Assembly: GCF_014596475.1 (NCBI RefSeq)
Contig: NZ_MECJ01000028.1
Span: 1-64,000 of the forward strand
Length of the DNA: 64,000 nucleotides
Direction: 5' to 3'
Origin: Streptomyces sp. CBMA152
GTDB lineage: Bacteria; Actinomycetota; Actinomycetes; Streptomycetales; Streptomycetaceae
In this document: in pieces, positions 1-7,990 of the stretch
Numbering within the stretch: position 1 is the stretch's first letter
How the letters are laid out: the number at the start of each line of letters is the position of its first letter
Position numbers and translations under genes: made by a program
Notes under the pieces: model-generated
Told to the model about the DNA's origin: nothing
What the model saw: only the letters and a program-made list of their open reading frames with translations
Databases searched by the model: none

Positions 1-175
1 GGTTCACCCGGTACGTACCACCCTGCACCTGCACCCACGGCAGCATCCGCAGCAACCACCGAGAGGTGATCTCCTGCATCTGAGGAGCGGACTTGGTCGT
101 GGTCGCCAGATTCCGCGCGGCCGCCGTGCCAAGACTCTGCTGCGCGCGGTTCTCGGACCCTGCCTCGACCGACAT
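1..175 (-). CDS. eshA: EshA-like family 2B encapsulin shell protein, N-terminal 58 residues (cut by window edge)
   Basis: Only the first 58 codons are present, reading off the left edge from an ATG at 175 behind a GAGAGGGAG ribosome site. The residues include the stretches QQSLGTAAARNLATTTKSAP and RWLLRMLPWVQVQGGTYRVN, which I recognise as the conserved start of Streptomyces EshA. That family joins a cyclic-nucleotide-binding domain to an HK97-like encapsulin shell fold (family 2B encapsulin) and assembles into protein compartments. The cNMP domain and the shell fold themselves lie outside the window, so the call rests on the N-terminal arm alone. It is divergent from nsrR, with a 196 bp gap. 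Older annotations call such proteins Crp/cyclic-nucleotide-binding proteins. Confidence 0.72.
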   Translation of the reverse strand, partial: MSVEAGSENRAQQSLGTAAARNLATTTKSAPQMQEITSRWLLRMLPWVQVQGGTYRVN

Positions 176-333
176 GTGACTCCCTCTCGATCTTCCGATC
201 ATGAGCTGACCTGCGCCAAGAAGCCTTCCAGCACGGACCGTGCCGACGCCATCACACAAATGAGTGGGAATGGAACGGCGTCGGCGGGGCATGTTGCGTT
301 TTCCCGGGAGGCCAACCTCACCATCCGGCCACA

Positions 334-356
334 AAGTTGCACACAATATGCAAGTT
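334..356. promoter_or_regulatory. Putative NsrR operator upstream of nsrR
   Basis: A 23 bp imperfect palindrome with the 11-1-11 layout known for NsrR sites: left half AAGTTGCACAC, one central base, right half ATATGCAAGTT. Eight of eleven positions are complementary. It ends 15 bp before the nsrR ATG, which fits autorepression. The same stretch could also influence the divergent eshA gene. Binding is inferred. Confidence 0.6.
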
Positions 357-371
357 ATCTACGGTGAGGTC

Positions 372-824
372 ATGCGGCTGACGAGATTCACGGACCTGGC
401 GCTTCGCGTACTGATGCGGCTGGCCGTCGTCGGGGACGGCGCCCAGGAGGTTCCGCCCACCACCCGCGAGGTGGCCGAGATCATGCGGGTGCCTTATACG
501 CACACCGCGAAGGTCGTCGCCAAGCTCCAGCACCTCGGGCTCGTCGAGGCACGGCGCGGCCGCGGCGGCGGGCTCGCGCTCACCCCGGCCGGCCGCCGGG
601 CCTCGGTCGGCGGACTCGTCCGCGAACTGGAGGGCGCCGGCGACGTGGTGGAGTGCGAGGGCAGCACGCCGTGCCCGCTGAACTCGGCGTGCCTGCTGCG
701 CGGGGCGCTGCGCCGCGCCCAGGAGGCGTTCTTCGCCTCGCTGGACCCGCTCACCATCGGCGACCTCGTCACCTCGCCGACGGGCCCCCTGCTGATCGGC
801 CTGGGCCGGGCGCCGGTGTCGTAA
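372..824 (+). CDS. nsrR: Rrf2-family nitric-oxide-sensing repressor NsrR
   Basis: A 150-residue Rrf2 regulator. The N-terminal winged helix (about residues 1-75) begins MRLTRFTDLALRVLMRLAVV, and the [4Fe-4S] ligand set is complete: Cys95, Cys101 and Cys107 in a C-x5-C-x5-C arrangement, plus Asp8, which ligates the cluster in S. coelicolor NsrR. In that family NO destroys the cluster and releases repression of hmp. I chose the ATG at 372 because it gives the family N-terminus; the open frame continues upstream to 264 but that part has no family resemblance. The neighbour downstream is a flavohaemoglobin, the classical NsrR target, and a palindromic operator sits just upstream. Confidence 0.93.
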   Translation: MRLTRFTDLALRVLMRLAVVGDGAQEVPPTTREVAEIMRVPYTHTAKVVAKLQHLGLVEARRGRGGGLALTPAGRRASVGGLVRELEGAGDVVECEGSTPCPLNSACLLRGALRRAQEAFFASLDPLTIGDLVTSPTGPLLIGLGRAPVS

Positions 825-888
825 ACGGGCAGCGGACCCGAGCGGCAGCCACTGAACCGACACACCTTCGGGCTTCGTCACACCCAAA

Positions 889-911
889 AATACGACTTTC
901 AGATGCCAATT
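889..911. promoter_or_regulatory. Weak second NsrR-like site in front of hmp
   Basis: The right half AGATGCCAATT matches the right half of the nsrR site at 8 of 11 positions, and the left half AATACGACTTT is degenerate. It lies 41 bp before the hmp start, where an operator is expected. Only about 6 of 11 positions are symmetric, so this is a suggestion. Confidence 0.33.
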
Positions 912-952
912 ATCGACCGCCGACCAAGCCACCACGTCATCGAGGAGCTCCG

Positions 953-2152
953 TTGCTGTCCGAGAAGTCGACCGCGACCGTCCGCGCCACCCTGCCCGCC
1001 GTCGGCGCGGCCATCGGCACCATCACCGAGCGGTTCTACGAGCGGCTGTTCGCGGCCCGTCCCGAGCTGCTGCGCGATCTGTTCAACCGGGGCAACCAGG
1101 CCGCCGGGGTCCAGAAGCAGGCGCTCGCGGGGGCCATCGCCGCCTTCGCGACCCACCTGGTGGACCACCCGGACGACCGTCCCGACGTGATGCTCGGCCG
1201 GATCGCCCACAAGCACGCCTCGCTCGGCATCACGGCCGAGCAGTACGAGGTCGTGCATCGGCATCTCTTCGACGCGATCGTCGAGGTGCTCGGTGAGGCC
1301 GTCACGCCCGAGGTCGCCGCCGCCTGGGACGAGGTCTACTGGCTGATGGCGAACGCCCTGATCGCCATCGAGGCGCGGCTCTACGCCGAGCAGGGCGTCC
1401 TCGCCGGGGACGTCTGGCGCGAGTGGACCGTGGTGGGGCGCCGCGACGAGACCGCCGACGCGGCCACCTTCCGGCTGCGCCCCGCCGACGACGCCCCCGC
1501 GCCCCGCTTCCGCGCCGGCCAGTACGTCTCCGTCCAGGTCGAACTCCCGGACGGCGCCCGCCAGATACGCCAGTACAGCCTCAGCGGCGCCCCCGGCTCC
1601 ACCACCCGCTCGATCACCGTCAAGCGGGTCCGGGGCGCGGCCGGGGCACCCGACGGCGAGGTCTCCCAGCATCTCCACGCGCGCGTGCGCGAGGGCGACC
1701 GGCTGCGCGTCTCGGCCCCGTACGGCGATCTCGTCCTCGACGACACGGACGCGCCGCTGCTGCTCGCCTCGGCGGGGATCGGCTGCACGCCGATGCTGTC
1801 GATGCTGGAGCAGCTGGCGGACGCCGGGCACCGCGCCCCGGTGACCGTGGTGCACGGCGACCGCTCCCCCGCCGAGCACGCGCTGTGTGAGGACCACGCG
1901 GCACTGACCGCCAAACTCCCCGATGGCGCCGCCCACTTCTGGTACGAGCGGCCGGACGCCGGTCACCCCGCCGACCGTACGGGCCTGGTGGACCTGGCCT
2001 CGGTCGCGGTCCCGTCGGGCACGCGCGCGTACCTGTGCGGACCGCTGCCCTTCATGCGGGCGGTACGCACACAGCTGCTCGCCAAGGGCGTCGCCGCCGC
2101 CGACATCCACTACGAGGTGTTCGGCCCCGACCTCTGGCTGACGCGGGACTGA
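953..2152 (+). CDS. hmp: Flavohaemoprotein, nitric oxide dioxygenase
   Basis: A 399-residue flavohaemoglobin that oxidises NO to nitrate with O2 and NAD(P)H. An N-terminal globin domain (about 1-137) carries the B10 tyrosine (Tyr29 in ERFYERLF) and the proximal histidine in HKHASLGI (about His88). A ferredoxin-reductase FAD domain follows, with RQYSLSG, and then an NAD domain with AYLCGPLPFM and the family C-terminus YEVFGPDL. Length matches the family (about 395-405). The start is a TTG at 953, five bases after GAGGAG; the frame stays open upstream but lacks homology. The gene lies 128 bp downstream of nsrR in the same direction and probably has its own NsrR-controlled promoter. Confidence 0.94.
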   Translation: MLSEKSTATVRATLPAVGAAIGTITERFYERLFAARPELLRDLFNRGNQAAGVQKQALAGAIAAFATHLVDHPDDRPDVMLGRIAHKHASLGITAEQYEVVHRHLFDAIVEVLGEAVTPEVAAAWDEVYWLMANALIAIEARLYAEQGVLAGDVWREWTVVGRRDETADAATFRLRPADDAPAPRFRAGQYVSVQVELPDGARQIRQYSLSGAPGSTTRSITVKRVRGAAGAPDGEVSQHLHARVREGDRLRVSAPYGDLVLDDTDAPLLLASAGIGCTPMLSMLEQLADAGHRAPVTVVHGDRSPAEHALCEDHAALTAKLPDGAAHFWYERPDAGHPADRTGLVDLASVAVPSGTRAYLCGPLPFMRAVRTQLLAKGVAAADIHYEVFGPDLWLTRD

Positions 2153-2271
2153 GACGAACCGGGCGGTCTGTCCGGATCGGCTCGCACAGCGCCCGAACAG
2201 ATCGCCCAGGTACGGAAGTTCCGGTAATAATCGGCACACTTCATTCCGTACCACCTGCAAAGGAGTCGGCC

Positions 2272-2862
2272 ATGGCCCCACCCATGTCCGCTGACCAGTT
2301 CCTCGCCGTACTGCGTGCCGAAGGCCTGCGGGTCGTCGAGGTCGGCGAGTGGCGCACCCACAACCGGGCCGGGCACGGCGCCTGGGGCCCGCTCAACGGC
2401 GTGATGATCCACCACACCGCCACCGAGGGCGCCGACGCGACCGTACGCATCTGCTACGACGGTTACGAGGGCCTGCCCGGCCCGCTCTGCCACGGCGTGA
2501 TCACCAAGGACGGCACCGTCCACCTCGTCGGCAACGGCCGCGCCAACCACGCGGGCGCGGGCGACGGCGACGTCCTGGCGGCCGTCATCGCCGAGAAGCG
2601 CCTGCCGCCGTGCGACGAGGCCGACACCGACGGCAACGCGCGCTTCTACGGGTTCGAGTGCGAGAACCTCGGCGACGGGAACGACCCCTGGCCGGACGCC
2701 CAGCTCGAAGCCATCGAGAGAGCGGCGGCCGCGATCTGCCGCCACTACGGATGGACCGAGCGGTCGGTGATCGGCCACAAGGAGTGGCAGCCCGGCAAGG
2801 TGGACCCGCGCGGCTTCACCATGGACTGGCTCCGGGGCAGGGTCGCCGAGCTGCTGAAATGA
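2272..2862 (+). CDS. N-acetylmuramoyl-L-alanine amidase (Amidase_2/PGRP fold)
   Basis: A 196-residue zinc amidase of the Amidase_2 type, which cuts the MurNAc-L-Ala bond of peptidoglycan. Zinc-ligand regions are visible: the first histidines in GVMIHHTATEG, the substrate-groove segment HGVITKDGTVHLVG, and the C-terminal VIGHKEWQPGKVDPRG. The start is ATG 2272 after AAAGGAG. I see no signal peptide, membrane segment or cell-wall-binding repeats, so it is a bare catalytic domain, like phage-type endolysins or the short amidases common in Streptomyces. How it would reach its substrate is unclear. It is followed 22 bp later by the PLP enzyme gene; co-transcription is possible. Confidence 0.85.
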   Translation: MAPPMSADQFLAVLRAEGLRVVEVGEWRTHNRAGHGAWGPLNGVMIHHTATEGADATVRICYDGYEGLPGPLCHGVITKDGTVHLVGNGRANHAGAGDGDVLAAVIAEKRLPPCDEADTDGNARFYGFECENLGDGNDPWPDAQLEAIERAAAAICRHYGWTERSVIGHKEWQPGKVDPRGFTMDWLRGRVAELLK

Positions 2863-2884
2863 CGGGGAAAGCGACAATGGACGC

Positions 2885-3787
2885 GTGACCCCCGAAGCGC
2901 TCGACCTCACCACCCGCCTGCGGCCGCGTATCCCTTCGCCACTGCAACGGATCGAGGACGAGCGCTTCACCCGTCACGGCGTACGCCTCCTGCTCAAGCG
3001 CGACGACCTGATCCATCCGGCCCTGCCCGGCAACAAATGGCGCAAGCTCTCGCTGAACCTGCGGGAGGCGGCCGGGCGGCCGGTGCTCACCTTCGGCGGG
3101 GCCTATTCGAACCATCTGCGCGCCACGGCCGCCGCCGGGCGCCTACTGGGCTTTCCCACCATCGGCGTCGTCCGGGGCGACGAGCTCGCCCACCGCCCGC
3201 TGAACCCGTCGCTCGCCCAATGCGCGGCGGACGGCATGCGGCTGCACTTCTTCGACCGCTCGACCTACCGGCGCAAGGCGGAGCCCGAGATGCTGGACGG
3301 CCTCAAGGAGCTCTTCGGCGGCGACCTCTACCTCGTCCCCGAAGGCGGCAGCAACTCCCTCGCCGTGCAGGGCTGCACCGCCCTCGGGCGCGAGCTGCAC
3401 GGCCTCGCCGATGTCGTCGCCGTCGCCTGCGGGACCGGCGGCACCCTCGCCGGGCTGGCCGCCGGGCTCGCGGAAGGGCAGCGGGCCATCGGGTTCCCGG
3501 TGCTGCGAGGCGGCTTTCTGGCCGAGGAGATACGGGAGTTGCAGCGGCACACCCTCGGCGCACCCACCGCCAACTGGTCCCTGGACGAGCGCTTCCACTG
3601 CGGCGGGTACGCCCGTACCACCCCCGAACTCGACGCCTTCGCCGCCGACTTCGAGGCCCGCCACCAGCTGCCCGTCGAACGTCTCTATGTCGCCAAAATG
3701 CTGTACGGGCTGCTCACGCTCGCCGAAGAGGGCTCGTTCCCGAAGGGAACGAGCGTGGCCGCCGTCATCACCGGACAGCCCCTCTAG
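2885..3787 (+). CDS. PLP-dependent D-cysteine desulfhydrase / ACC deaminase family enzyme
   Basis: A 300-residue fold-type II PLP enzyme. The N-terminal part has the family run LLLKRDDLIHPALPGNKWRKL, here quoted in two pieces LLLKRDDL and LPGNKWRKL; the lysine of NKWRKL is the likely Schiff-base residue. SNHLRATAAAGR and the phosphate-binding ACGTGGTLAGLAAGL follow. Members deaminate ACC or release H2S from D-cysteine, and sequence alone does not settle which. The start is GTG 2885, with only a weak ribosome site. It converges with the antiporter gene, three bases between stops, and no hairpin was noticed there. Confidence 0.82.
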   Translation: MTPEALDLTTRLRPRIPSPLQRIEDERFTRHGVRLLLKRDDLIHPALPGNKWRKLSLNLREAAGRPVLTFGGAYSNHLRATAAAGRLLGFPTIGVVRGDELAHRPLNPSLAQCAADGMRLHFFDRSTYRRKAEPEMLDGLKELFGGDLYLVPEGGSNSLAVQGCTALGRELHGLADVVAVACGTGGTLAGLAAGLAEGQRAIGFPVLRGGFLAEEIRELQRHTLGAPTANWSLDERFHCGGYARTTPELDAFAADFEARHQLPVERLYVAKMLYGLLTLAEEGSFPKGTSVAAVITGQPL

Positions 3788-3790
3788 GGG

Positions 3791-5389
3791 TCACGACTCG
3801 CCCTCCCGGTACGCCGCCGCCTCCTCCAGGTCCAGCCTGCGCAGCAGCGTCCGCAGCATCTCGTCGTCGATGCGCCGCGCGTCCCGCAGCTGCACGAAGA
3901 CCTCGCGCTCGGCGCCGATCATCTCCCGCGACAGCCTGCGGTAGACGTCGTCGGCCGACTCGCCGGTCACCGCGTTCACCTCGCCCAGGCGCTCCCACAC
4001 GGAGTTGCGGCGCCGCTCCAGGACCGTGCGCAGCCGGTCGGCGAGCGGCGCGGGCAGCGCGTTGGCCTCGTCGGCCAGGAGCTCGTCCAGACGGGCCTCG
4101 GCGGCCGTCGAGGCCTGGCTCTGCGCCTGTGCCTCGGCCAGTGTCTCGGCCCGCGTGTCCCGCCCCGGCAGCTTCAGCGCCCGGATCAGCGGCGGCAGCG
4201 TGAGCCCCTGCACCACCAGCGTGGCGATGACCGTCGTGAACGTCAGGAAGAGCACCAGGTCCCGCGCCGGGAACGGCAGGTCGTCGTGGGTCGTCATCGG
4301 GATCGAGAACGCGATGGCGAGCGAGACCACGCCCCGCATCCCCGCCCAGCCCACGATCACCGGCGCCGTCCAGTTCGTGTCGGGCTCGCGCGTGCGGATC
4401 CGCTCCGAGAGCACCCGGGGCAGGAAGGTCGCCGGGAAGACCCAGACGAAGCGGACCACGACGACCGCCGCGAAGACCGCCACCGCGTACAGGGCCGCCT
4501 CCCAGCCCTCGTACGCGCCCAGGCCCTTGAGCACCACCGGCAGTTGCAGCCCGATCAGCGCGAACACCGCCGACTCCAGGACGAACGCGACCATCTTCCA
4601 GACCGCCGCCTCCTGGAGCCGGGTCGCGAAGTCCACCTGCCAGGAGCGATGGCCCAGATAGAGCGCCACGACCACCACGGCAAGCACCCCGGACGCCCCG
4701 ACCTGCTCGGCCGCCGCGTACGCGACGAACGGGATGAGCAGCGAGAGCGTGTTCTGGAGCAGCGCCTCGGTCAGATGCGTGCGCAGCCAGTGGATCGGCG
4801 CCATCAGGATCAGGCCGATCCCGACCCCGCCGACGGCCGCGAGCGCGAACTCCCGCACCCCGCCCGCCCAGGTCGCCCCCTCCCCGACGGCGGCCGCGAG
4901 CGCCACCTTGTACGCGGTGATCGCGGTCGCGTCGTTGACCAGCGACTCCCCTTGCAGAACCGTGGTGATCCGCCCCGGCAGCCTGAGCCGCCGGGCGATC
5001 GCGGTGGCCGCGACCGCGTCCGGCGGCGCCACCACCGCCCCCAGCACCAGGGCCTCGGTCAGCGGCAGGTCCGGCACCATCAGATACGCGAGCCAGCCGA
5101 CGGCCAGGGTCGCGAACAGTACGTAACCGACCGAGAGCAGCGCGACCGGCCGCAGATTGGCGCGCAGATCGAGATACGAGCTGTCCACGGCGGCCGTGTA
5201 CAGCAGCGGCGGCAGGATCAGCGGCAGCACGATGTGCGGATCGAGCGTGTACGCGGGCACGCCCGGCACATAGGCCGCGACCAGCCCCGCGGCGACCAGC
5301 AGCAGCGGCGCCGGCACCGGTGTGCGGCGGGCCGCCCCGGCCACCGCCGCGCTGCCCGCCACCAGTGCCACCAACGGCAGTGCTTCCAT
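3791..5389 (-). CDS. CPA1-family Na+/H+ antiporter
   Basis: A 532-residue membrane antiporter. About twelve hydrophobic segments fill residues 1-420. The CPA1 signature is visible: APPDAVAATAIARRL, then LQGESLVNDATAITAYK with the ion-binding Asp, and later GWAGMRGVVSLAIAFSIP. The last 110 or so residues are hydrophilic and alpha-helical, a probable cytosolic regulatory tail, including LRTLLRRLDLEEAAAYR. Start ATG 5389 places the first membrane segment right at the N-terminus. It would exchange cytoplasmic Na+ (or K+) for H+ in pH and salt homeostasis. It is divergent from the UBP zinc-finger gene with 40 bp between starts; such UBP genes are often seen beside this antiporter. Confidence 0.9.
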   Translation of the reverse strand: MEALPLVALVAGSAAVAGAARRTPVPAPLLLVAAGLVAAYVPGVPAYTLDPHIVLPLILPPLLYTAAVDSSYLDLRANLRPVALLSVGYVLFATLAVGWLAYLMVPDLPLTEALVLGAVVAPPDAVAATAIARRLRLPGRITTVLQGESLVNDATAITAYKVALAAAVGEGATWAGGVREFALAAVGGVGIGLILMAPIHWLRTHLTEALLQNTLSLLIPFVAYAAAEQVGASGVLAVVVVALYLGHRSWQVDFATRLQEAAVWKMVAFVLESAVFALIGLQLPVVLKGLGAYEGWEAALYAVAVFAAVVVVRFVWVFPATFLPRVLSERIRTREPDTNWTAPVIVGWAGMRGVVSLAIAFSIPMTTHDDLPFPARDLVLFLTFTTVIATLVVQGLTLPPLIRALKLPGRDTRAETLAEAQAQSQASTAAEARLDELLADEANALPAPLADRLRTVLERRRNSVWERLGEVNAVTGESADDVYRRLSREMIGAEREVFVQLRDARRIDDEMLRTLLRRLDLEEAAAYREGES

Positions 5390-5429
5390 CCCAGCCCCCT
5401 CACAGCCGGACCGTCGTAACCTGGCAATC

Positions 5430-5690
5430 ATGAGCGAGTGCCCGCACGTTGCCGAACTGCCGCGCCCCGAGCCCGCGCCGCTGAGCGACACGTGCCCCGA
5501 GTGCCGGGCCGCCGGGACCCACTACGTCCAGCTGCGGCTCTGTCTGGTCTGCGGCTATGTGGGCTGCTGCGACTCCTCGCCGATGCGCCACTCGACCGCG
5601 CACCACAAGCACACCGGCCATCCGGTGATGCGCACCATGGAGCCGGGTGAGAACTGGCGCTGGTGCTTTGTGGACAACCTCCTGGTGTGA
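5430..5690 (+). CDS. UBP-type zinc-finger protein
   Basis: An 86-residue stand-alone zf-UBP domain. Cysteine and histidine ligands are arranged as in the family: CPHV at the N-terminus, CPEC, CLVCGYVGCCD, then H-rich TAHHKHTGHPVMR and the C-terminal WRWCFVDNLLV. In eukaryotes the fold binds the C-terminus of ubiquitin; bacterial copies have no known partner. It shares a 40 bp divergent promoter region with the Na+/H+ antiporter. The role is unknown. Confidence 0.85.
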   Translation: MSECPHVAELPRPEPAPLSDTCPECRAAGTHYVQLRLCLVCGYVGCCDSSPMRHSTAHHKHTGHPVMRTMEPGENWRWCFVDNLLV

Positions 5691-5805
5691 GGCGTGAGGT
5701 CGGGCGGGCCTGGACGGTTCGACGGCCTTCGGCCTGGGTACGTCAACCCGGCGCCGGTTCACAGCAATTGGGCACCGCACACCCCTAGCCACTGTCCGTG
5801 CTCAT

Positions 5806-6420
5806 ATGCTTACCATGAGTGACAGCTGCCGGGAGGGGTCCCGGCGACACGGCACCATGGATCGCGATAGCGTCGCCCCCCGAGCACCAGATCGCGTGGA
5901 CGACGCACGATCACCGCATTACGTACCGCATGGCCCCGGAGGCGTCCCCTCCGCCGGGGCCCGAGAGAGCTTGTGCCACCTTGGAGGTGAGGGTGTCCCA
6001 GATCGCAGGCGAGCCCGGGAATCAGGACTTCGTGGAAGTCCGGCTGCCGGCCGCGGGTGCCTACCTGTCGGTGCTGCGTACGGCCACGGCCGGCCTCGCG
6101 GCACGTTTGGACTTCACCCTCGACGAGATCGAGGATCTGCGTATCGCGGTCGACGAGGCCTGCGCGATCCTGCTCCAGCAGGCCGTTCCCGGCTCCGTAC
6201 TCAGCTGTGTCTTCCGCCTCGTCGACGACTCGCTGGAGGTCACGGTCTCCGCGCCGACGACCGACGGCCGGGCCCCCGAGCGCGACACCTTCGCCTGGAC
6301 GGTGCTCTCGGCGCTGGCCGGCAAGGTCGACTCCTCGGTCGCCGACGACCGTACGGTCTCCATCAGCCTGTACAAACAGCGCGGCGCGGGACCCGGACCG
6401 GCGTGAGCGGGGAGGGTCCG
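5806..6420 (+). other. In-frame upstream extension of sigH overlapping the anti-sigma gene
   Basis: The frame of sigH stays open for 615 bases upstream of its best start, back to ATGs at 5806, 5815 and 5857, and runs through the whole anti-sigma gene in another frame. Starting at 5815 or 5857 would give a protein of about 500 residues. The interval 5691-5992 otherwise holds no gene and must contain the promoter. I recall that S. coelicolor makes SigH in several sizes (about 34 and 51-52 kDa), so this may be coding. Translated residues are Arg/Gly-rich, as expected also for a chance frame at this GC. Confidence 0.35.
5993..6406 (+). CDS. prsH: Anti-sigma factor of SigH (RsbW-like serine kinase/ATPase fold)
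   Basis: A 137-residue HATPase_c protein of the RsbW/SpoIIAB class that would hold SigH inactive until a stress signal or anti-anti-sigma factor frees it. DEIEDLRIAVDEACAILLQQ is the N-box helix with the expected acidic and Asn/Asp positions, and the C-terminal part ends DRTVSISLYKQRGAGPGPA. The start is GTG 5993, five bases after GGAGG; upstream in-frame starts have no homology. It is immediately followed by sigH (14 bp), the usual anti-sigma/sigma pair. I recall the S. coelicolor orthologue under the names PrsH and UshX. Confidence 0.85.
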   Translation: MSQIAGEPGNQDFVEVRLPAAGAYLSVLRTATAGLAARLDFTLDEIEDLRIAVDEACAILLQQAVPGSVLSCVFRLVDDSLEVTVSAPTTDGRAPERDTFAWTVLSALAGKVDSSVADDRTVSISLYKQRGAGPGPA

Positions 6421-7368
6421 GTGCGGGACGACGAGCACATCCCCGAGACGCTGGCACAGACGCGGCGCCCTGCGGGAATCCCGGAGCAGCAGGCCCGGCC
6501 GCACCCGGTGGACGGACTTGACGGCCTCAGGGCCGTGGCGGAGCAGACGCGGCAGGCAGAGCGGGCGGCCCACATGAGCGAGCACATCGAGCACACGCAA
6601 CACCACCACGACCCGCAGGACCGCAGCGGGGCGCGGGCGATGTTCATCGAGCTGCGCAAGCTTCCGGACGGCTCGCCGGAGAAGGCCGAGCTGCGCAACA
6701 AGCTGGTCCGGATGCATCTGCCGCTGGTCGAGCACCTGGCCCGGCGCTTCCGCAACCGCGGCGAGCCGCTCGACGACCTGACCCAGGTCGCCACGATCGG
6801 CCTGATCAAGTCGGTCGACCGGTTCGACCCGGAGCGCGGCGTGGAGTTCTCGACGTACGCGACCCCGACGGTCGTCGGCGAGATCAAGCGGCACTTCCGC
6901 GACAAGGGCTGGGCGGTCCGGGTGCCGCGCCGCCTCCAGGAGCTCCGCCTCGCCCTCACCACGGCCACCGCCGAGCTCTCCCAGCAGCACGGCCGCTCGC
7001 CCACGGTGCACGAGCTGGCGGAGCGCCTGGGCATCTCGGAGGAGGAGGTCCTGGAGGGCCTGGAGTCGGCCAACGCGTACTCCACGCTCTCCCTCGACGT
7101 CCCGGACACGGACGACGAGTCGCCGGCGGTCGCGGACACCCTGGGCGCCGAGGACGAGGCGCTGGAGGGCGTCGAGTACCGGGAGTCGCTCAAGCCGCTC
7201 CTGGAGGACCTGCCGCCGCGCGAGAAGCGGATCCTGCTGCTGCGGTTCTTCGGCAACATGACGCAGTCGCAGATCGCCCAGGAGGTCGGCATCTCGCAGA
7301 TGCACGTCTCCCGCCTGCTGGCCCGCACGCTGGCCCAGCTGCGGGAGAAGCTGCTGGTGGAGGAGTAG
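6421..7368 (+). CDS. sigH: Stress-response RNA polymerase sigma factor SigH (SigB/F/G family)
   Basis: A 315-residue (about 34 kDa) group 3 sigma factor. Region 2 contains LVRMHLPLVEHLARRF, DLTQVATIGLIKSVDRFD and EFSTYATPTVVGEIKRHFRD; region 3 has the HELAERLGISEEEVLEGL helix-turn-helix; region 4 has LPPREKRILLLRFFGNMTQ and QIAQEVGISQMHVSRLLART. The start is GTG 6421, four bases after GGAGGG. A second possible start, ATG 6574 (MSEHIEHTQHHHD), would give a core-only protein. The order anti-sigma then sigma, and the neighbours wblE and lipid kinase, match the S. coelicolor sigH locus as I remember it, where it responds to osmotic stress and affects development. Confidence 0.9.
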   Translation: MRDDEHIPETLAQTRRPAGIPEQQARPHPVDGLDGLRAVAEQTRQAERAAHMSEHIEHTQHHHDPQDRSGARAMFIELRKLPDGSPEKAELRNKLVRMHLPLVEHLARRFRNRGEPLDDLTQVATIGLIKSVDRFDPERGVEFSTYATPTVVGEIKRHFRDKGWAVRVPRRLQELRLALTTATAELSQQHGRSPTVHELAERLGISEEEVLEGLESANAYSTLSLDVPDTDDESPAVADTLGAEDEALEGVEYRESLKPLLEDLPPREKRILLLRFFGNMTQSQIAQEVGISQMHVSRLLARTLAQLREKLLVEE

Positions 7369-7383
7369 GCCCCTGAGCGAGGG

Positions 7384-7419
7384 GCGTACGGGAGCGAAAA
7401 CCCGCTCCCGCGTGTACGC
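7384..7419. terminator. Hairpin between sigH and a convergent gene
   Basis: An 8 bp perfect stem CGGGAGCG/CGCTCCCG with loop AAAACC, extended by an outer GCGTA/TACGC pairing across a bulge. It lies between convergent stops, so it could serve both directions. No T run. Confidence 0.6.
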
Positions 7420-7422
7420 GTC

Positions 7423-7887
7423 CTAGGGCGCGTCCGTCCCGCCCGCGCCCCGCACGCCCAGCGCCTGGGCCGTGGCCGGGTTGACCAGCAGGACGAGGCC
7501 GGTCACCGCGGCGACGGCCACCGCGATGCCCACCGGGATCGCCGGGCCGTTCGCGGTGAGGAACATCCAGGCCACCGGGAGCGCCAGGATCTGGGTGATC
7601 AGCGCGGGCCCGCGGCTCCAGCGGCGGCGCAGGAAGAGCCCGCGCGCGGCCAGCAGCGGGATGAGGCCGAGGACGATCATGGTCACGCCGCCCGTCTCCG
7701 CCGTGCGCGGCTGGTGCGGCCGGCCCATCAGCCCGATGGTCAGCATGTAGAGGCCGACGCCGACCAGGGCCAGGCCCTCGATCGCGGCGATCGCGGCCGC
7801 CTGCGTGAGCCGGCGGGGGCGTGGCCCGTCCGGGGCTCCGGCGCCGTCGTGCTGCTGCTCGCTGTCGGGGTGCTGCTCAGTACTCAC
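7423..7887 (-). CDS. Conserved membrane protein with four predicted transmembrane segments
   Basis: A 154-residue protein with a charged, His/Gln-rich N-terminus and four hydrophobic stretches: AAIEGLALVGVGLYMLTIGL, GGVTMIVLGLIPLLAARGLF, ALITQILALPVAWMFLT and PVGIAVAVAAVTGLVLLV. I do not recognise a functional family. A conserved membrane protein occupies this position beside sigH in other Streptomyces as I recall. The start is taken as GTG 7887; the frame continues upstream into the lipid kinase region without resemblance. It is convergent with sigH and divergent from the lipid-kinase gene. Confidence 0.75.
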   Translation of the reverse strand: MSTEQHPDSEQQHDGAGAPDGPRPRRLTQAAAIAAIEGLALVGVGLYMLTIGLMGRPHQPRTAETGGVTMIVLGLIPLLAARGLFLRRRWSRGPALITQILALPVAWMFLTANGPAIPVGIAVAVAAVTGLVLLVNPATAQALGVRGAGGTDAP

Positions 7888-7990
7888 CCCAGCAGGGTAG
7901 CCCCGCACGTAAAGGATCTTGCGTGCGCCCGCGTACGTCACACAGGGGCGGGACTGCGCCGGGTACCGCCCGGTAGGTACCCTGGCGACC

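Noticed and set aside
240..330. GGAAT followed by GTT upstream of nsrR as a SigR promoter
   Set aside because: The spacer is 21 bases rather than 18-19, and nsrR is expected to use the principal sigma factor.
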